64,000 nucleotides of DNA from Acridotheres tristis (lineage: Eukaryota; Chordata; Aves; Passeriformes; Sturnidae), in contig CM072891.1 of the NCBI GenBank assembly GCA_037013685.1, positions 19,940,501-20,004,500 of the forward strand. Direction: 5' to 3'. Positions 46,501-59,800 of the stretch are shown piece after piece. The notes under the pieces are model-generated. The model was not told the origin of the DNA, made no database searches, and saw only the letters and a list, made by a program, of their open reading frames with translations. The first letter of the stretch is position 1; each line of letters starts with the position of its first letter. Made by a program: the position numbers and the translations under genes.

Positions 46501-49500
46501 TTTGAATTAATGGTTAATTAATTAATGTGACTGTGTTTGAACCTACCTGGAAAAATAAGGGGGATAACAAACTATATGAAGTTTCAAAGGTTTTTGGCCT
46601 GTTCAGCTTTGTACCTGTGTTATGCTTTCATGGTGCTGGGACTCCTGTGCTGTTTGCTGTGCTTTGGAGTGAGGGAAGTGGTTAAAAATTTGTCTGCAAT
46701 GTGTGTGTTGGGACTCTGAGGCTTAGCATTCCCCATGGACAAGGGCTGCCAGACAGAGCTGAGAGCAGAGTTGCCCAGTTCAGTGAGGACAGAGACCATC
46801 TGGGCAGGGGAGGTGACTGGTTTTGGAATGCTGGAGATGCAAGGGAAAAGCCCTCTGTGGCACAACTCCATCTGCTTTTACTTATTTCTCCCTTTCATAT
46901 TCCACAGAGCTTTGGTTGCTGTTTGCTGTTCTTGTTGTCTGGACCTTCCTCTAGGCTTTTTAGGCACTGGAGATGCACCTCCCTCGGTGTTTGGGGATGC
47001 TCCTGTCCCTCTAGCTGGGAGCGTGGCGTGTTTCCCCCACTGTGACTGGGGATGGGAACCTGCAGCTCCACCAGGGACTGGCATTCCATCCTTTCCCCAG
47101 GACAGCAGCCATGTTGCCTCTGCATTTTGGTGTGCCTGGGGAGGGGAGATCACTCCCAAACCTGCAGAGCTCTGTGGCTTGCTCTTGCTGTGCCTTCTGC
47201 ACCATTCTGGTCCAGGGTAATGCTCTTCCACTTGTGTTTCAGAGTTTCACCCCTCCTCTTCAGTCTCATGAGTCACTCGTGGGAGCTGTGGGTTCCTCAC
47301 ATTTCAGTACCACTGCTTTGGGATCCTGTACAGGTTCCACTGAAACCTGTGGAGTGCTCCACATCGATGGAAGCATTTTCCATTGACAGCAGTAGGAGTG
47401 AGTCAGGCACTGGAGTAGCAGAGCCAGTCAAGGGAGAGCTGGTGGGTGCTTCTGAAAAATAAGATTGTCTGCATGCTTTGGTGAAGTGAGGAGAGACCAA
47501 CAAGAGGGTTGAAACATTTTTGTAATGAATACTAAAGGTCTTCCCCAGACACCAGCTCCCTCATCTGGGATGAGGAGACCCTGTAGGAATGAGGAAGTTC
47601 TCAGAGACTGCCAGAAGCAGAACTGAAATGTGAAGAGCAGCCTGTTTTTAATCAAGGTCTTACACGCACTCTGGCCCAGCTGCTCCCGCAGGATGCAGGA
47701 ACTGCCTTCCACTGCGATGCCTTTTGGGTGGGCTGTTGGAGGCAAAGGGTATTCAGTAGCTCCTGCTCTTTGTGGGCCAAAAGTTCTTGCTTGCACTGTG
47801 GTCTTCACTGGACCACCCTCCATTACATGCCATGTTTTCCCAAAGCATGTATTGATTTACCTGCTCTGTGTTTCTGAAGTGGAGGGTGTCCTGTGCCTGG
47901 GCTTAGAAAGGCAGGTGAGGCTTTCAGGAATCTGAAAACTCTTGCTGTATATTATCTCTTGATGGGTTTCTCTTTTGTGATGGACAGCCCCACTTTGTTC
48001 AAAGCTCTCCACGCAGGTGATTTGTTTGTGTTGCTTTCCTCTAGATTATTTCCTGTAAATGTACATCTCTTTGGAGTTCACTGTCCTGAGACCAGATGAG
48101 CACTGGCTGGGGCCTTGCCGTGTGGACCAGAGCAGAAGGGTTTCTCCACATGTTTTACAGGCTAGACTCATGTTTGTACAACCCAGGACAACATTTGTCT
48201 TTTGTCTGTAGTCATGAGACATGGCTGACTCCTATTAAGCTTGCAGTTCATCTCAAAGCTCTCCATAACTTTTTGAGGAATCGTGGACAGGTTTTCCCTA
48301 TCCTTATCTGTACTGAATGGGGTCCAATTTTTTTCAGTCATTTTCCCCACTGTCAAGATCAGAAGTCAAGCCTGTCTTCAGGCAGTTCTTCCCAGCTACA
48401 TAGCAGCTGTGTATTTTACAAGCATGCAATCTATCTGATGGCTCAAGTTGCTAGAGAAAACTTTGAAGAAATCTGGACTCACAACAAGCACAGTACCGCT
48501 CTGCTGGGTTAATCCCTCCATTCTGACAGTGACCCATTGATAGTTAGAGTCCAAGTATCATATTTCCAGTCACTTTTGCATCTGCTCTGTGAAAGTTTAT
48601 TTGAGACCATTTATTTCATCTCTTAGGAGGATGTTATGCATCTGAAGCTTTATAAGTCAAGACATGTAATGGCCTCTCTGCTATCCATGCGGCCTGTCAT
48701 AGAGGGAAATTAGCTTAGCTGGATCCAAATTATTTCTGATTAAATCCATATTAGCCTAAGACTTTGCTTTGTTATCTTCTGTGCTTACGAATACTTTGTG
48801 GTATTTATTCATTATTTATTTATGTTTCAGACTTTTTCTCCTGGGAATTGTAGCTAACCTGACTTTTCTTCCTTTTGCAACCCACAAGCTTATTTAATTT
48901 TAGGCATAAAGTTTGCTTTGTTCTCTCAGTCATGCACCTCAGACATCCTTGATAAGACACCAATAGGTAATTGCTAATTGTTTCAGCCAGTCCTATTAAT
49001 CCTGTGAGTTAAAGTTCATCTGGTCTTGCTTTTTCCTCATTTTAGGGAGAGGTACTACCTCTCTGCCATGGGTTTTAGCTGTGCTTCTTGTACCTGTCCA
49101 AAGATTGCTGCTAGTAGTCCCCATGTGTTTCAGTGGATGCAGACTGGGGGGAATGTTGCATGAAAAGTTGCATGAAGGGTGGTGTAGTGCAGCTTCTTGT
49201 CACAGTGCAGAAGTCAGGCAGCTCCAAGGGACTGAAAAGCCTCTCTTGAAACAAAGTGTATGTAAACAGGGAGTAGTGGCCTCTTCTTCCAGGCTGGAAT
49301 GCAATAAGTACACGGGGCAATGCAGGTTGAAGGGGAAACCTGTAGCAGCCTTTTAGTTGAAGGCGCTTACACATGGTGATGACACAGGAGGCTGCCTAGG
49401 GCTCTTGCTCCAGTCTGGAGAGGGAAGCTGAGGCCTGAGAGTCCAGACTCAGGGATGAACAGACAGAGATGACTTCAGTGTCTCTAACAGTAAAGCAGCC

Positions 49501-52500
49501 CTGGCTTTTCTGTGTGAGAGATTGTCCCTAGTTTTGGTCTGCCTGGGGACTTTTTTGATTGCTGCAGTGGTCAGAGGTCCTGTCTAGCCTGGAAGTCGTG
49601 ACTGGAGCCTCTGTCAGAAGGGGTGGGACAGCATTGGGACAGCAAGGGAGCACCTCCTTTGACTTGTCTTGCTGTTTGAATTGATCTGCAGTTCCCCACT
49701 TCTTTTGTTATCCAAGTCATGGTGGCTGGAGCCAGATCTTTTATTCATCAGGGGATATATGCAGGGCCAAAAACTGGATCTAAAAGGAATGAAGAGACAT
49801 CTACAGAGCTCCATATCAAAAGGTTGTCTAGGGGTTTGCACCACACCCACTCTTTTAAGAGCTGGAATAATATATACCCTGGCAGGCTGTAAATCAAAGG
49901 CCAGCACGGAGAAAATCCTACCACACACGTTTCTTTTTGTAGATGTAAGAACTTTTGGCCTCTTTCTTGCCTTTTTGTACTTGCCTTGCTCTTCCATGCA
50001 GCTGGTGATTTTGGGCTCTCCTCTTTCCCTCCACTGCCACATCCCAAAGCTGTCACTGTCTTTGCTGTGGCCAGGCAGAGAACAGCTCCAGGGGTAAGGT
50101 GTAGGATGACCTTTGTGGCTGAAGGCTTACAAGTCTTTCTTGGGAGTTTGAGACCCATCCCCAGTCTCTATTCTAGTGTTTGGCCTGTTTCCAAACCTCA
50201 TGGGGAAGGTCCAGAGGTGTGGTTGTTGCAATGAGGAGGGTCAGATAAGCAAAATAAAGAGATAACCCTTTAGGAAAAAAAACAACACAAAACAACTCAG
50301 TTCCCTGATTAATTTTGCTCTGGGAATCCCTGTAGTCTTAGGTTTCTAGGCCTGGCCTTGTTTCCACTTCATCCTCCCTCTCTGAAGAGGCTTTTTGTCT
50401 TTAATTGCAACTATAAATAAATCATCATAGCCAGAAGTAGTATTTTTCCAAGTCTACAACTCTAGTGGCCAAACCCTTCAGTTTCCAGGAATTCACTTCA
50501 CCTTACCCAGAACTTGCGACAAAGAGGTGAAAACCACATTCTGCCTGTATAATGTTAGCTCCAGTCTAGGGAAATTTTCCTCTGGGTATTTCTGCCCTGG
50601 ATCCAGACCTGACCTGAAAAAGAGGATGAAGAGCAGCCCATTAGCACCTGCCTGGACCAGTTACACCCAAAGCTTCCAGGTAGGCCTGTGGGTGTGCTCC
50701 TCCTCCCTGTGGACATGTCCTCAGGAAGCTGACAAACATTGGCCATAGGGAACAAACCTCTACAAATCAACTGAGCCACCGAAGAGTCCCACCCCTGTGC
50801 TACCTATGTGTGAGCACAGGAACTTACAGGTAAAATGAGTTTCTGACCCACTGTTAACTAAGGTAATGATGGGGGGAAGCAATGGAAAAAAGAAAGGGTG
50901 CAATCACAGCCCAGATGCAAAAATATCCAGGCGGTCTTGAACATCTTTTGGGTAGCACACACTGATCTATGCTGCTCTTGTTATCTGCACCGACTGAGGG
51001 GAGTCAAAACTTGTGAGTGAGCTCTTCATTTGGCAGTGCAGGACGCTCTGGGCTGCTGCAGATCTCAGCCAGCCTCAAAGAGCTTGTCTCAGAGGGGACA
51101 AACTGTCCTTCTTCAGGACTGAAAAAGTCAAAAAAGAGCTCAAAGCGGAGTTTTCAGTGCATGGAGGTCAGTTAAATGATCCAGGACCTGCCCTTGGAAT
51201 GCTCTCATGTTGGCCTTCCCCAGCTCACAGGAGAGTGGTGGATACTGTGGACCAAACGCAACCCAGCTGGGAGTGAGAGAGGAGACTAAAATCTTTATTG
51301 TAGTAGGTGAGTGTTTAGGTATCTTCAGGGCAAACTGGACTGATACCAGTCATAATTCATTTTCTTTTCTGCCGGTGGAATACTTCATCATTGATGCACA
51401 GAGTTTGCCTGCTTGTGTAAATAAGTATTTAAGTAAAGAGGGAGCCAAAGTAGAAGTGAAAACTGCCTTGTAAGGATGGCATATTAGTCTTTGTTTCAGC
51501 CCAATTCCCTCATTGTCACAGGAACATATGTGGTGGTGGTAGTCATCCTTGTGGATTGTCTGCTTGTTCTTCAGAGATCATTAAACACAATTACAGGAAA
51601 AGAGATCTTTGTTTCTGAGCAACACTCAGCTTTATATAAGTGTTCCACATTTTCTTCAAAATGCTTTACCAATTGTAATTAATTTTAACCGTTTGGTTGG
51701 CATGAATATAAGACAGCCCTTTTCTGCCAACTGATTCTCATTTGTTTTCATGGGGATTGAATGTCTGGGTCCTTAAGTCACCTTCCAATATGCCAGCCTC
51801 AGGTCGTGTTTGCTTCATGTAGCTTTCTTGCTGTTTAGTGTCTCGGGGTGAAAAACCTCCCCTTTTGGATAGAGATGGCAAATTCCTAGGGGCCTCTGCG
51901 AGGGCTGGATTTCTCATGTCTAAATGGAGAGAGGCTCTGTATTAATGAGACCCATCTACTTTCCCCAGCTCTGCTGATGGTCTCCTCCTTGATTGTGGAC
52001 AAGGAGTTGCTCCTCCATGGACCTCAGCTGGCCCATGAGTGAGGAGGCGTGGGGCTGCCTTCTCCTGCCAAGGGGCTTTCAGAGCCAAGGGGAAGATGTG
52101 TTTTGGAAGGACTGGACTTGGCAGCACAATAAAAAGGAAGAAAATAGGGAGTTTCAGAGCCAGAAGCAGAGGGAGGCATGGTTTGGGCAGGGACTGGATG
52201 AGCAGAGTCAGCAGCAGCTGGGGTCTAACTCAAATTTGTCCTGCAGCTTACATATGTCGAGGCATGGACCTGTTACCTGTATTCATTTGTAAAGTATCTT
52301 TCTGAGCCACGGGGTTTTAGTGATGGTAGTGTTGTCCAACAAAGGCCTCTGTTTAGATGTGAACTTTCTAAGCTAGTTGAGGTTATGAACAAAATAATAA
52401 TAAAAAGGTATTAAAATCCTGGTAAGGCAAAGAGAGGCAGGGCAGAACTGGCTGGAAAGTGGAAAATATTTCCCATGATGAATTATAAACGAAAAGAAAT

Positions 52501-52730
52501 GTGTTCCTGTGCTTTGAAATTTCTGCAGCATTTTTTTCACCATCAGAAATGTTAAAACCTAAAAGAAATTAAGTTAAACAGAAATAAATAAGATCTTAAG
52601 CAGCTCCTGCCTCCAGGAAATGAGCTCCTCCATCTCCCTTTTCTATGAAAATATGTATTTAGAAAATAAACTGTTTTTCTCTTTGAAATTAAACTATCAA
52701 ATATAAAAGGTTGACCAGCTCTAAGAAAGT
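43569..52730. other. Gene-free stretch, 43.6-52.7 kb
   Basis: No gene recognised. The 187-residue minus-strand open frame at 44548-45111 shows no known domain and is likely chance. Candidate motif clusters at 44594-44742, 46514-46526 and 48951-49002 are described in the findings. Confidence 0.5.
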
Positions 52731-52915
52731 CTGGTCTTGCGCTTAAGGCACTGATTTTGGACTGAGAGACCTGGGTTTAATTTCCACTTCTGCTACAAAC
52801 TTTTCCTGTGTGACCTTGGGCTAATCCTTTAATCTCACTCTGCCTCTGTTCCTCATCTGTCAGATGAGGCTATGACTTCCCCACCTCACAGGGGTGTTAT
52901 GAGAGTAAACACATC
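52731..52915 (+). mobile_element. MIR / CORE-SINE fossil
   Basis: The block carries the MIR landmarks in order: GACCTGGGTTTAATTTCCAC, then TTCTGCTACAAAC, TGTGTGACCTTGGGCTAATC, TTTAATCTCACTCTGCCTCT, GTTCCTCATCTGTCAGATGA and CCTCACAGGGGTGTTATGAG. It covers the tRNA-derived part and the conserved core. MIR copies are ancient, spread before the amniote split, and are usually barely readable in birds, so this copy is unusually clear. Confidence 0.85.
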
Positions 52916-53825
52916 CTCCGTGCCCTGCGCCTCACCTTCCAGCCCGCTCCTCTCCTGGGGCAGGGGGAAGGGAAGGGAGGGGTGTGCTCCACACTTTGGG
53001 ACCACTGAGATCTCTCCCTCCACGGCCATGGGACAGACTGGTGAAGGCAAGGCGGAGTAGGACCCCCAGCAGATCCCAACTGTCCTCGGAGAGCGAGAGA
53101 CGAGGGAAGGAAAACACTGAGCACGCGTGAACTGTGGGAAGGAGAAATTTGTTGTTTCCTGTCTTGTTTTGGTTTGTTCTTTCCTACTATTTCCCTGTGC
53201 TTTTTTCCACCCCTCAAGTCAGCACTCATGAAGTGTCCATAGTACTCTAACAGCACAAGAACCGGCCCCGTGTAGGGCTGGCTGCTTCCTGAATTAGTCT
53301 ACATTTGCAGCAATTACCTTCTTTCCTTTCTAGCCAAATGTTTCTCTGAGCCTGAGGCCCAGCTAATTTTTTTTGTCAGCTCTGGTTGCGCTGGGCGGCC
53401 CTCCCTTCCATACGGGAAATATAGAGATGCCATTCAGGCACCTCTAATCCCGCTTTCACTGCTGCACTCATTAAAACATTCCTTTATTTATTTTAATTTT
53501 ATTCTCTCCTCCCCACCACCTTTTCTAAACAACCACTTGCATTATGCTTTTAATTGCCTTTAGATTTCCCTGGTGTAACTTCTCCGGCGTCCGCATAGCC
53601 GTAGGCAGAGCGCGCGGTGCTGGGAGCCTCGCACGCGGTCTGCGGGCTCGCTATTGACTCAGTGGCGTGCTGTGAATGACTCAAAGATCCATGGGGATGG
53701 CTGGGGGTGGACAAAAGGGCGGCAGGACCGAAAGCAGGGGTGGAGTGGGGACGAGAGGGAAAAGCCGGAGAAGCAAACACGCTCCGTGCTCCCTGCATGT
53801 TGGTGGAGCGTCTTCCCTCGGCACA
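52915..53825. promoter_or_regulatory. CpG-rich candidate enhancer or non-coding promoter
   Basis: Two CpG-rich parts (52915-53120 and 53583-53822) frame an AT-rich core with TTTAATTGCC-type sites. Positions 53583-53667 hold about 13 CpG in 85 bp. Two exact AP-1 motifs follow at 53655 and 53677. The block lies about 27 kb beyond MRPL23, next to the MIR fossil. No coding sequence is recognised. Regulatory function is inferred. Confidence 0.45.
53655..53683 (+). promoter_or_regulatory. Paired AP-1 sites
   Basis: TGACTCA occurs at 53655-53661 and 53677-53683, 22 bp start to start, about two helical turns. The first continues as TGACTCAGTGGC, which also resembles an antioxidant or MAF-type element. 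Confidence 0.5.
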
Positions 53826-56800
53826 AGGAGAACAACTTCAGCTGTGGACTGGGGAGCTGGGCTGCCCTGCCAGGTTTGGGGGGCAGCAATGTCTGCATCA
53901 TGGCTTTGTGAGCACAGGCTGTAATGTGGCCTTGTACAGGCATGACTTCATCTGTTTCCATAAGATTGCTTTCTCCCTCTCTCTTTCTTTGGCTGGTAAT
54001 TGAGAAACGCATGAGCTCACCTCCTAGGAGCGGGAAATGAGAACCGCAAGAGGAAACGAGCTGGAAAGTATACATGGGCCAGAAAAAAAATATAGATTAG
54101 GTGGGGGGGAAGCCAGAGATGTTTTGGAGAAGAAAAGGGATTCCTCCTGTGTGGGGTCATTGACATATAGGGCTCACAGCATCTTCCTCTGCACTGCAGG
54201 CAAGAGCAAGGCCGGGGCAAGTCCTGTTGACATCTGTGCAACTGTGCTGGACTTGAGAGTATTGTCTGGGCACAAGGAGCCCAGAGGCAGGGTGAAAAGA
54301 TGGCCCAATGTGATGGTGGTACCTTGTGTGTGGTTTCTTGATACAAACGCAACCTCTCTCTCATTAGTGCAGCTTATGGGACCTGCTAGCGAGGGGGAGT
54401 ATAGCCCAGGTGTAAATGGGAGCAGAGGATGAACCCACACAGGTGTGGGGCTTTAAAGTGCTTGATGGAGAAGGGGGAGGAGGAAAGAATGGTGTTTTAG
54501 GTGGAGTTAATGACCTGAGTGAGCCCTCTGGGTCTGGCAGATCTCACAATGAACGCTGTAGGGTGCTGACTGTGGTAGAACTGCTCGATCAGGCCATGCT
54601 CTCTACCATTGGATCTTGCTCACATGCAGCTAAGCAGGGTCCATTGCCAGCATCCCACCTCTTTTTTTCTTGTCTCTGTTTTTACCTAAATCAACGTTTA
54701 GGATTTGGAGAAAATGCTTCTGGAGGTAGGCTATTCTCCATTTGGTTTCCACTTGATTCCTTGTGGATTTTTTTGCTTTTGAAATGGAGATGAGTGATAG
54801 AGGAGGTGGTTTAAAGTGGTCAGATGGGCAAGGAGAGCCTTGCTGCCTTGTTCCTTCAGTACCTTAAGTTTCTTCCCTGGTGCCCAATTTTTTCTTTCAT
54901 CATGTGTCCTCTGCTTGCTTTTACTCCCTGCACTGAGCATGTCTCACAGCTTTCCCCTCTGCTGCTGTTGAGGTGAAGTGTGGGAAGAGACCAGCTGTCC
55001 TCTCAGGGTTAGCTGTTGAACCTGAAGGGCTTGTTCTTTACTTGCTGGGCCTTAATATAATGTCACCTGTCAGGGGGTCCTGTCCCCAGAGGGATGTACA
55101 ATGACCACTGCTAATTATCTCCAGAAAGGTGGGCTGTTGGGAGTCTGAGGGAGGGAGAAATCTACTGAACCAACTGCATGAGCTGTGGAGAGTTTGCAGC
55201 ATGTCCTGTTGATGCAGAAGGCTACTGTGATTCATCCCAGGTGGTCTGAGCAACTTGGAGCTTTGCAAATTAGTTCTCTGTTCTTGATCTACCTGGTCTT
55301 GATTTCAAAGCCTAAATGAAGACAGGTCAGAATTTAGGACCAGCTGTAGTTGGCATGTATATCTATTTCTTTTGACCTGTTCTGTCTCTTTGTGGTGATT
55401 TAGGATTTTTTTTTTTAATTTTTATTTTTTGGTATATATACCAAAGGAACTTCTAGCTGACGGGAAGCCTGTGCAATGTATTAGGGCTTAGAATATCTGT
55501 GCTGGCACAAGTGGGGATCCCATATACGTTATACACTATTTGTGTTTCCACTGGATTTTTTCCCCTTCTCTTCGCATTTCTTTTTTTTTTTTTTTTCACC
55601 GTTTTTCCTAAGTGAAACACTAATGCAGTAATGTTCAAACCCACAATGTTTGAATGGCCTCTAAATCAGGCAAAACAAGCTTGCCCAACCCTAGTTGAAC
55701 AGACTGGACTCATTTTCTAATTCATGCATGCTCTGTTCATTTTGGCCTAATAAATACATTTCTGTCCTAGACCACGAGCGCTGGGGGACCTTGGAAAGTT
55801 TGACGTTAGCAGGAGAGGGGCAGGTGACCGGGGGAGGAGAGGAGAGGAGACTCTGGATTGGTACCCATGATTCCTCTAGATGCCTAATAGGAAAGGCCAT
55901 ATATTCCAAACTGGTGTAGTGTGCAAAGAAACCCATACTGGAAATTCAGTAAGAATCAAGTTCCTTGATTGTCTCTCTTGTTTTTCAAAGGCTTGTCTTT
56001 GACTGGAAAAACCCAGCAGGTACTGAAACTACAGCAGTTTGGGGTCTCTGAGAACTAATTGAGGATGGAGCAGGTTATGACCCAGTTTTAGGTCTTGGAG
56101 TACAGGTCTCACTTGGATCTGATTGCTTTTATCTTTAATGCAGAGGATCTAAGCACCAGAAAATTATTGCCTTCAGTGTATGTCATTTTTGCTGTCTGGA
56201 GTGAATGTTTTTTGTTAAGTGGAGTTTCTTGGGACTCTGAAAAGGATGAAAGTATATGGACTGCTCTTACTTACTTCCCCTAAATACAGACACAATTGTA
56301 ATAAGGCTTGTAGCTGTGGCTTGTATCCACGGCTGATCTTAGAAGAGGCTCATGGCTTGAAAAAGCTGAGCATCCTGTCCTTGTGTGTGCACTTTAACTG
56401 ACCCATGGATGCCACGAGTACTTCTTGTTTGCTGTTCTGCTTCATGCAGGTTGCTTGGAAGGTCTGTGGCCCAGACCTTGCAGTCCTCTTTCCTGCTGTT
56501 AACCTGGGAGCGGGCCATGAAAAAGACAAATTATTCTGGCAGTGGGAGATCCCTTCTGACTGACATCTATCCCATGGAGAGAGCAGGCTGTGCATCTGGT
56601 GTGTTACAGGAGTGCTGTGAGCTCACACTGACTGACCTGACTGTGGAGCATTATTAGTCCCCTTGTGGAGCCATGCAGGGGTTGGGGTTCTCTGCCGTGG
56701 GGGGAATGCTGCCTGGCCCATCCCAAAGGGTTCAGCCCTGATCACGAGTGTTTTCCAGGGTTCAGATGCTTTAATTCTAGCTCTCCCAGAAAGAAGCTAA

Positions 56801-59800
56801 AGGGCTGGGTCTCCCTCGACTTGGAAGCTAACATGGGTCAGTTGTTGCTGTTCAGCTCTTTATCCGGTAGTGACTTGTCTGTGGGACTTTTGCAGGAGAC
56901 AGTATGTTGGTGTGTCCTTAATGTCAGTCAGGAAAAATAGTTTCACTCTGGAGGTGTTTTCTCCAATGGCCTGGAGGAAGCAAACACAGTTTTAGAGTAG
57001 GGTGCAGGTCTGTGGTGTAGTCACTACTTGGTGTGACCAGGTCTAGACTGATGATGAACTTATTTGGCTCTGTCTGGGGTCATCGTGAACACCCAAACTT
57101 TTCCATGAAGCACAGCAAACGATAGCATGGCCTAAAATAAATATTTATTTCTGCCCTCCATGCCTGTGTGCCCTGCCTTGCTACCTTTGGGCCTTAGAAT
57201 ATGATTCAGAACCTGTTTGCCTGGCATTTTACATCTTTGCTTTTCTAACCAACGTCTCAATGCTCTTGGTTTCACCCTGCTTTCCTCTTCTTCCCAGCCA
57301 GGCATGTCCCTGGTTTTTTTTGTCAGTCTTTTTGACTGGAAAAAGCAGGCTGTGCCTTCTCCCTTACGCACCTGCCCTCGTCTGTGTTGGCCACTCTGGT
57401 ATTTTAATTTCTTTTTCATTGGCCCATTGCACACGTGTTGATTGGCTTTGCAGCTGAGGTCAAGGAATTTCCATGTCGTATTTGGAGAGAGGGTTTCCCC
57501 TTCACAGTCACTGCCTCAACCAGGCACTGGTTTGTGTAGAAATAGCTTGGCAGCTCTTGGAAACAGGTCTGTGTGAAATAATATTGTCTCTTTGAGGTCA
57601 GGAAAAAAAAAGCCCTTTTATAGAGTCATGCATACACTCTTAAAAAGAATTCCACAAAGCTTGGTCTGTTCCCCCCTCTCACACTCTCCTCCTGCCTTAC
57701 CTTTTTCCTAAAACACTGGAGAATGCAGTCTTGGAGTCTGACGGCACTGAGCATACAGCATGTACTGTGCCTTTTGAAATGCTGGCTGCACATAAAAGCC
57801 TTGCTTAACACTGGACTCTGTTGCTTTATTATGTTGTGTGCACAGTATGTTGGTGGTGGGGTTCCCCACTGGGTGGGATTAGGAGGTGTGGGGAAAAGCA
57901 GCTGGAGCAATGGGTGATATGTGCTGTGGTTGCTGTGCTGGGGCTCTGGCTTCCCAGGCTGGAAAGGGAAGCCAGGAGCAGGCATCTGATGTCAAAGGTT
58001 GTGCAAGTAGCCATGGGATTATTTGTGTGTTTTGCATCATTGTTGATTTTCTTTCTGGTTGTGATACTTCCTGGGAGAAGGGTAGATGGAGGGGAACACG
58101 TGGGAGGCAAAGGAAAAAAAGAAGTCCCAGTGCCCCAGGACTATAGGGCAAATTCTTACCCATCTGCTGTTTCCAATGCTAAAGATTGGCGAGAGCCACG
58201 CCTTTGGGGATGGTTGGTCTCATTCCAGGACTAGCACTGCTGCTTGATGTGCATGTGCTGGTACATCCACTGCAATAAATCTGCGTGATTGCTTGCCTGG
58301 TGACACATTTCCAGTTGAGGCCCGTGCCTGGCTAAGTATCCACACTGCCAGTCATGCACAGTGGAGCAAAAAACCCCAGTGCCAGGCCTGCATAGGCAGA
58401 GGAAAGCCCTGCAGTGGACATCCCATGGGAATGTTGATGGACAGAGGAGCAGGTGCCTCTGTAAGCTGTGAGTAGTCTGGATGGGCCCAAGTGCTGTGTG
58501 ATGTTGTGCTTTAATGCTTCCCATGTGCTCATGTTACCACCCCAACTGCTCTTGTTACTGCAGCTGGGGAGAGCTTGAGTGAAATCTCTGAAAGTGAAGG
58601 AAAAATTGCTCTATTTCAGTGGCCAAAAGGGTCCATTTCTGCTGTCCTTGTCCATCTGCTTGCTCTTGAAAAGAAAATGAGAGCCATGTGCAGATCAGGA
58701 TGACCCTCATAACAATCATACTGTCTGAAGAGGTTTGTTGGCCCTTGGAGTTAACTACCTGCTTGGATTGTGCAGAGTGATCAAGCTTTGCCATTTGCTG
58801 AGCTGCAGGCACCTGATGAAGTTCTGTGCTGTCATAAGTCCTTGTGTGGTGGAGAAAAACCCAGCTGTATACCTATTAGATACACTTAGACTTTGAGGCT
58901 TCAGGATGGTTGAGCTGTAGGCACGGTGGATAACATAGGAAAAAAAATTCTTTTCCTCCTACTGCTCAAAATGTGCACCACTGCAGCTGGTCTCTCTGTG
59001 AGAGCCTAAATCTGAACCATAGACTGAAAATACTCAATGCTGCCTGAAATTCCCCATCTGCAGGATACTCGTATGTTTATTTTGGAAGTTTGAATGGTGA
59101 ACTGGGTTGCAAAGGGAATGTGGTGCCTGGGGATGGACCAGGGTGTTGGTGTTTGGAGCATAGGCTTGAATAGGGTAGCTCTTCATGGCTTGGCTGCTCT
59201 GTCTGCAGCCCAGCTGGCTGCAGCTGTAAACATTCACCTGTGGTCAGCATCTTCCATTTTTCCTTTCATCAGAGGACTGGAGCATATGCTCTGACACAGC
59301 CTAGCACTACCTTAAAAAAATTCCCCTCTATCACTTGGAGACGGAAAGATGAAATCCCACAAAACACCTCCCTTAACCTTTTTACAGACTATTACATGAA
59401 GTTTATCTCCTATTTTCCTTTTCCAGACACCTTTTTTTTCCCTTAATCTTCTCCTTGTACTCCTGCTCGTATCAAGTTCCTCCCTGTTTTTGTTTTTTTT
59501 TTTTTTTCATTGCCATTGGTTTCAGTGTCTCTTCCTAGCCCAGGAGTTCAGTGCCTGCCTGGGCATGTGTGTATACTATACCTTTCATTCACTGTTGAGT
59601 GATAGCAGTGTGGCGAGAGCTTAACTTTCTCTTGATGCACCTTGTGGCATCAAGCTCCACGTGTTAGCTGGGCAGTCTGCAAAATGTTGATGGGCTTTCT
59701 TTTTCTTGTTGCAATAATGTTTTTGGAGTGTTTTTAGGTGGCCACCATTTCTTTAGCATAAGAAAGTGAAGGTTTTCCCATTTGCCCTGTCTCACTCATC

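Noticed and set aside
46735..47220. 161-residue plus-strand open frame, overlapped by other long frames
   Set aside because: Several overlapping frames on both strands indicate GC-richer non-coding DNA with few stops rather than a gene.
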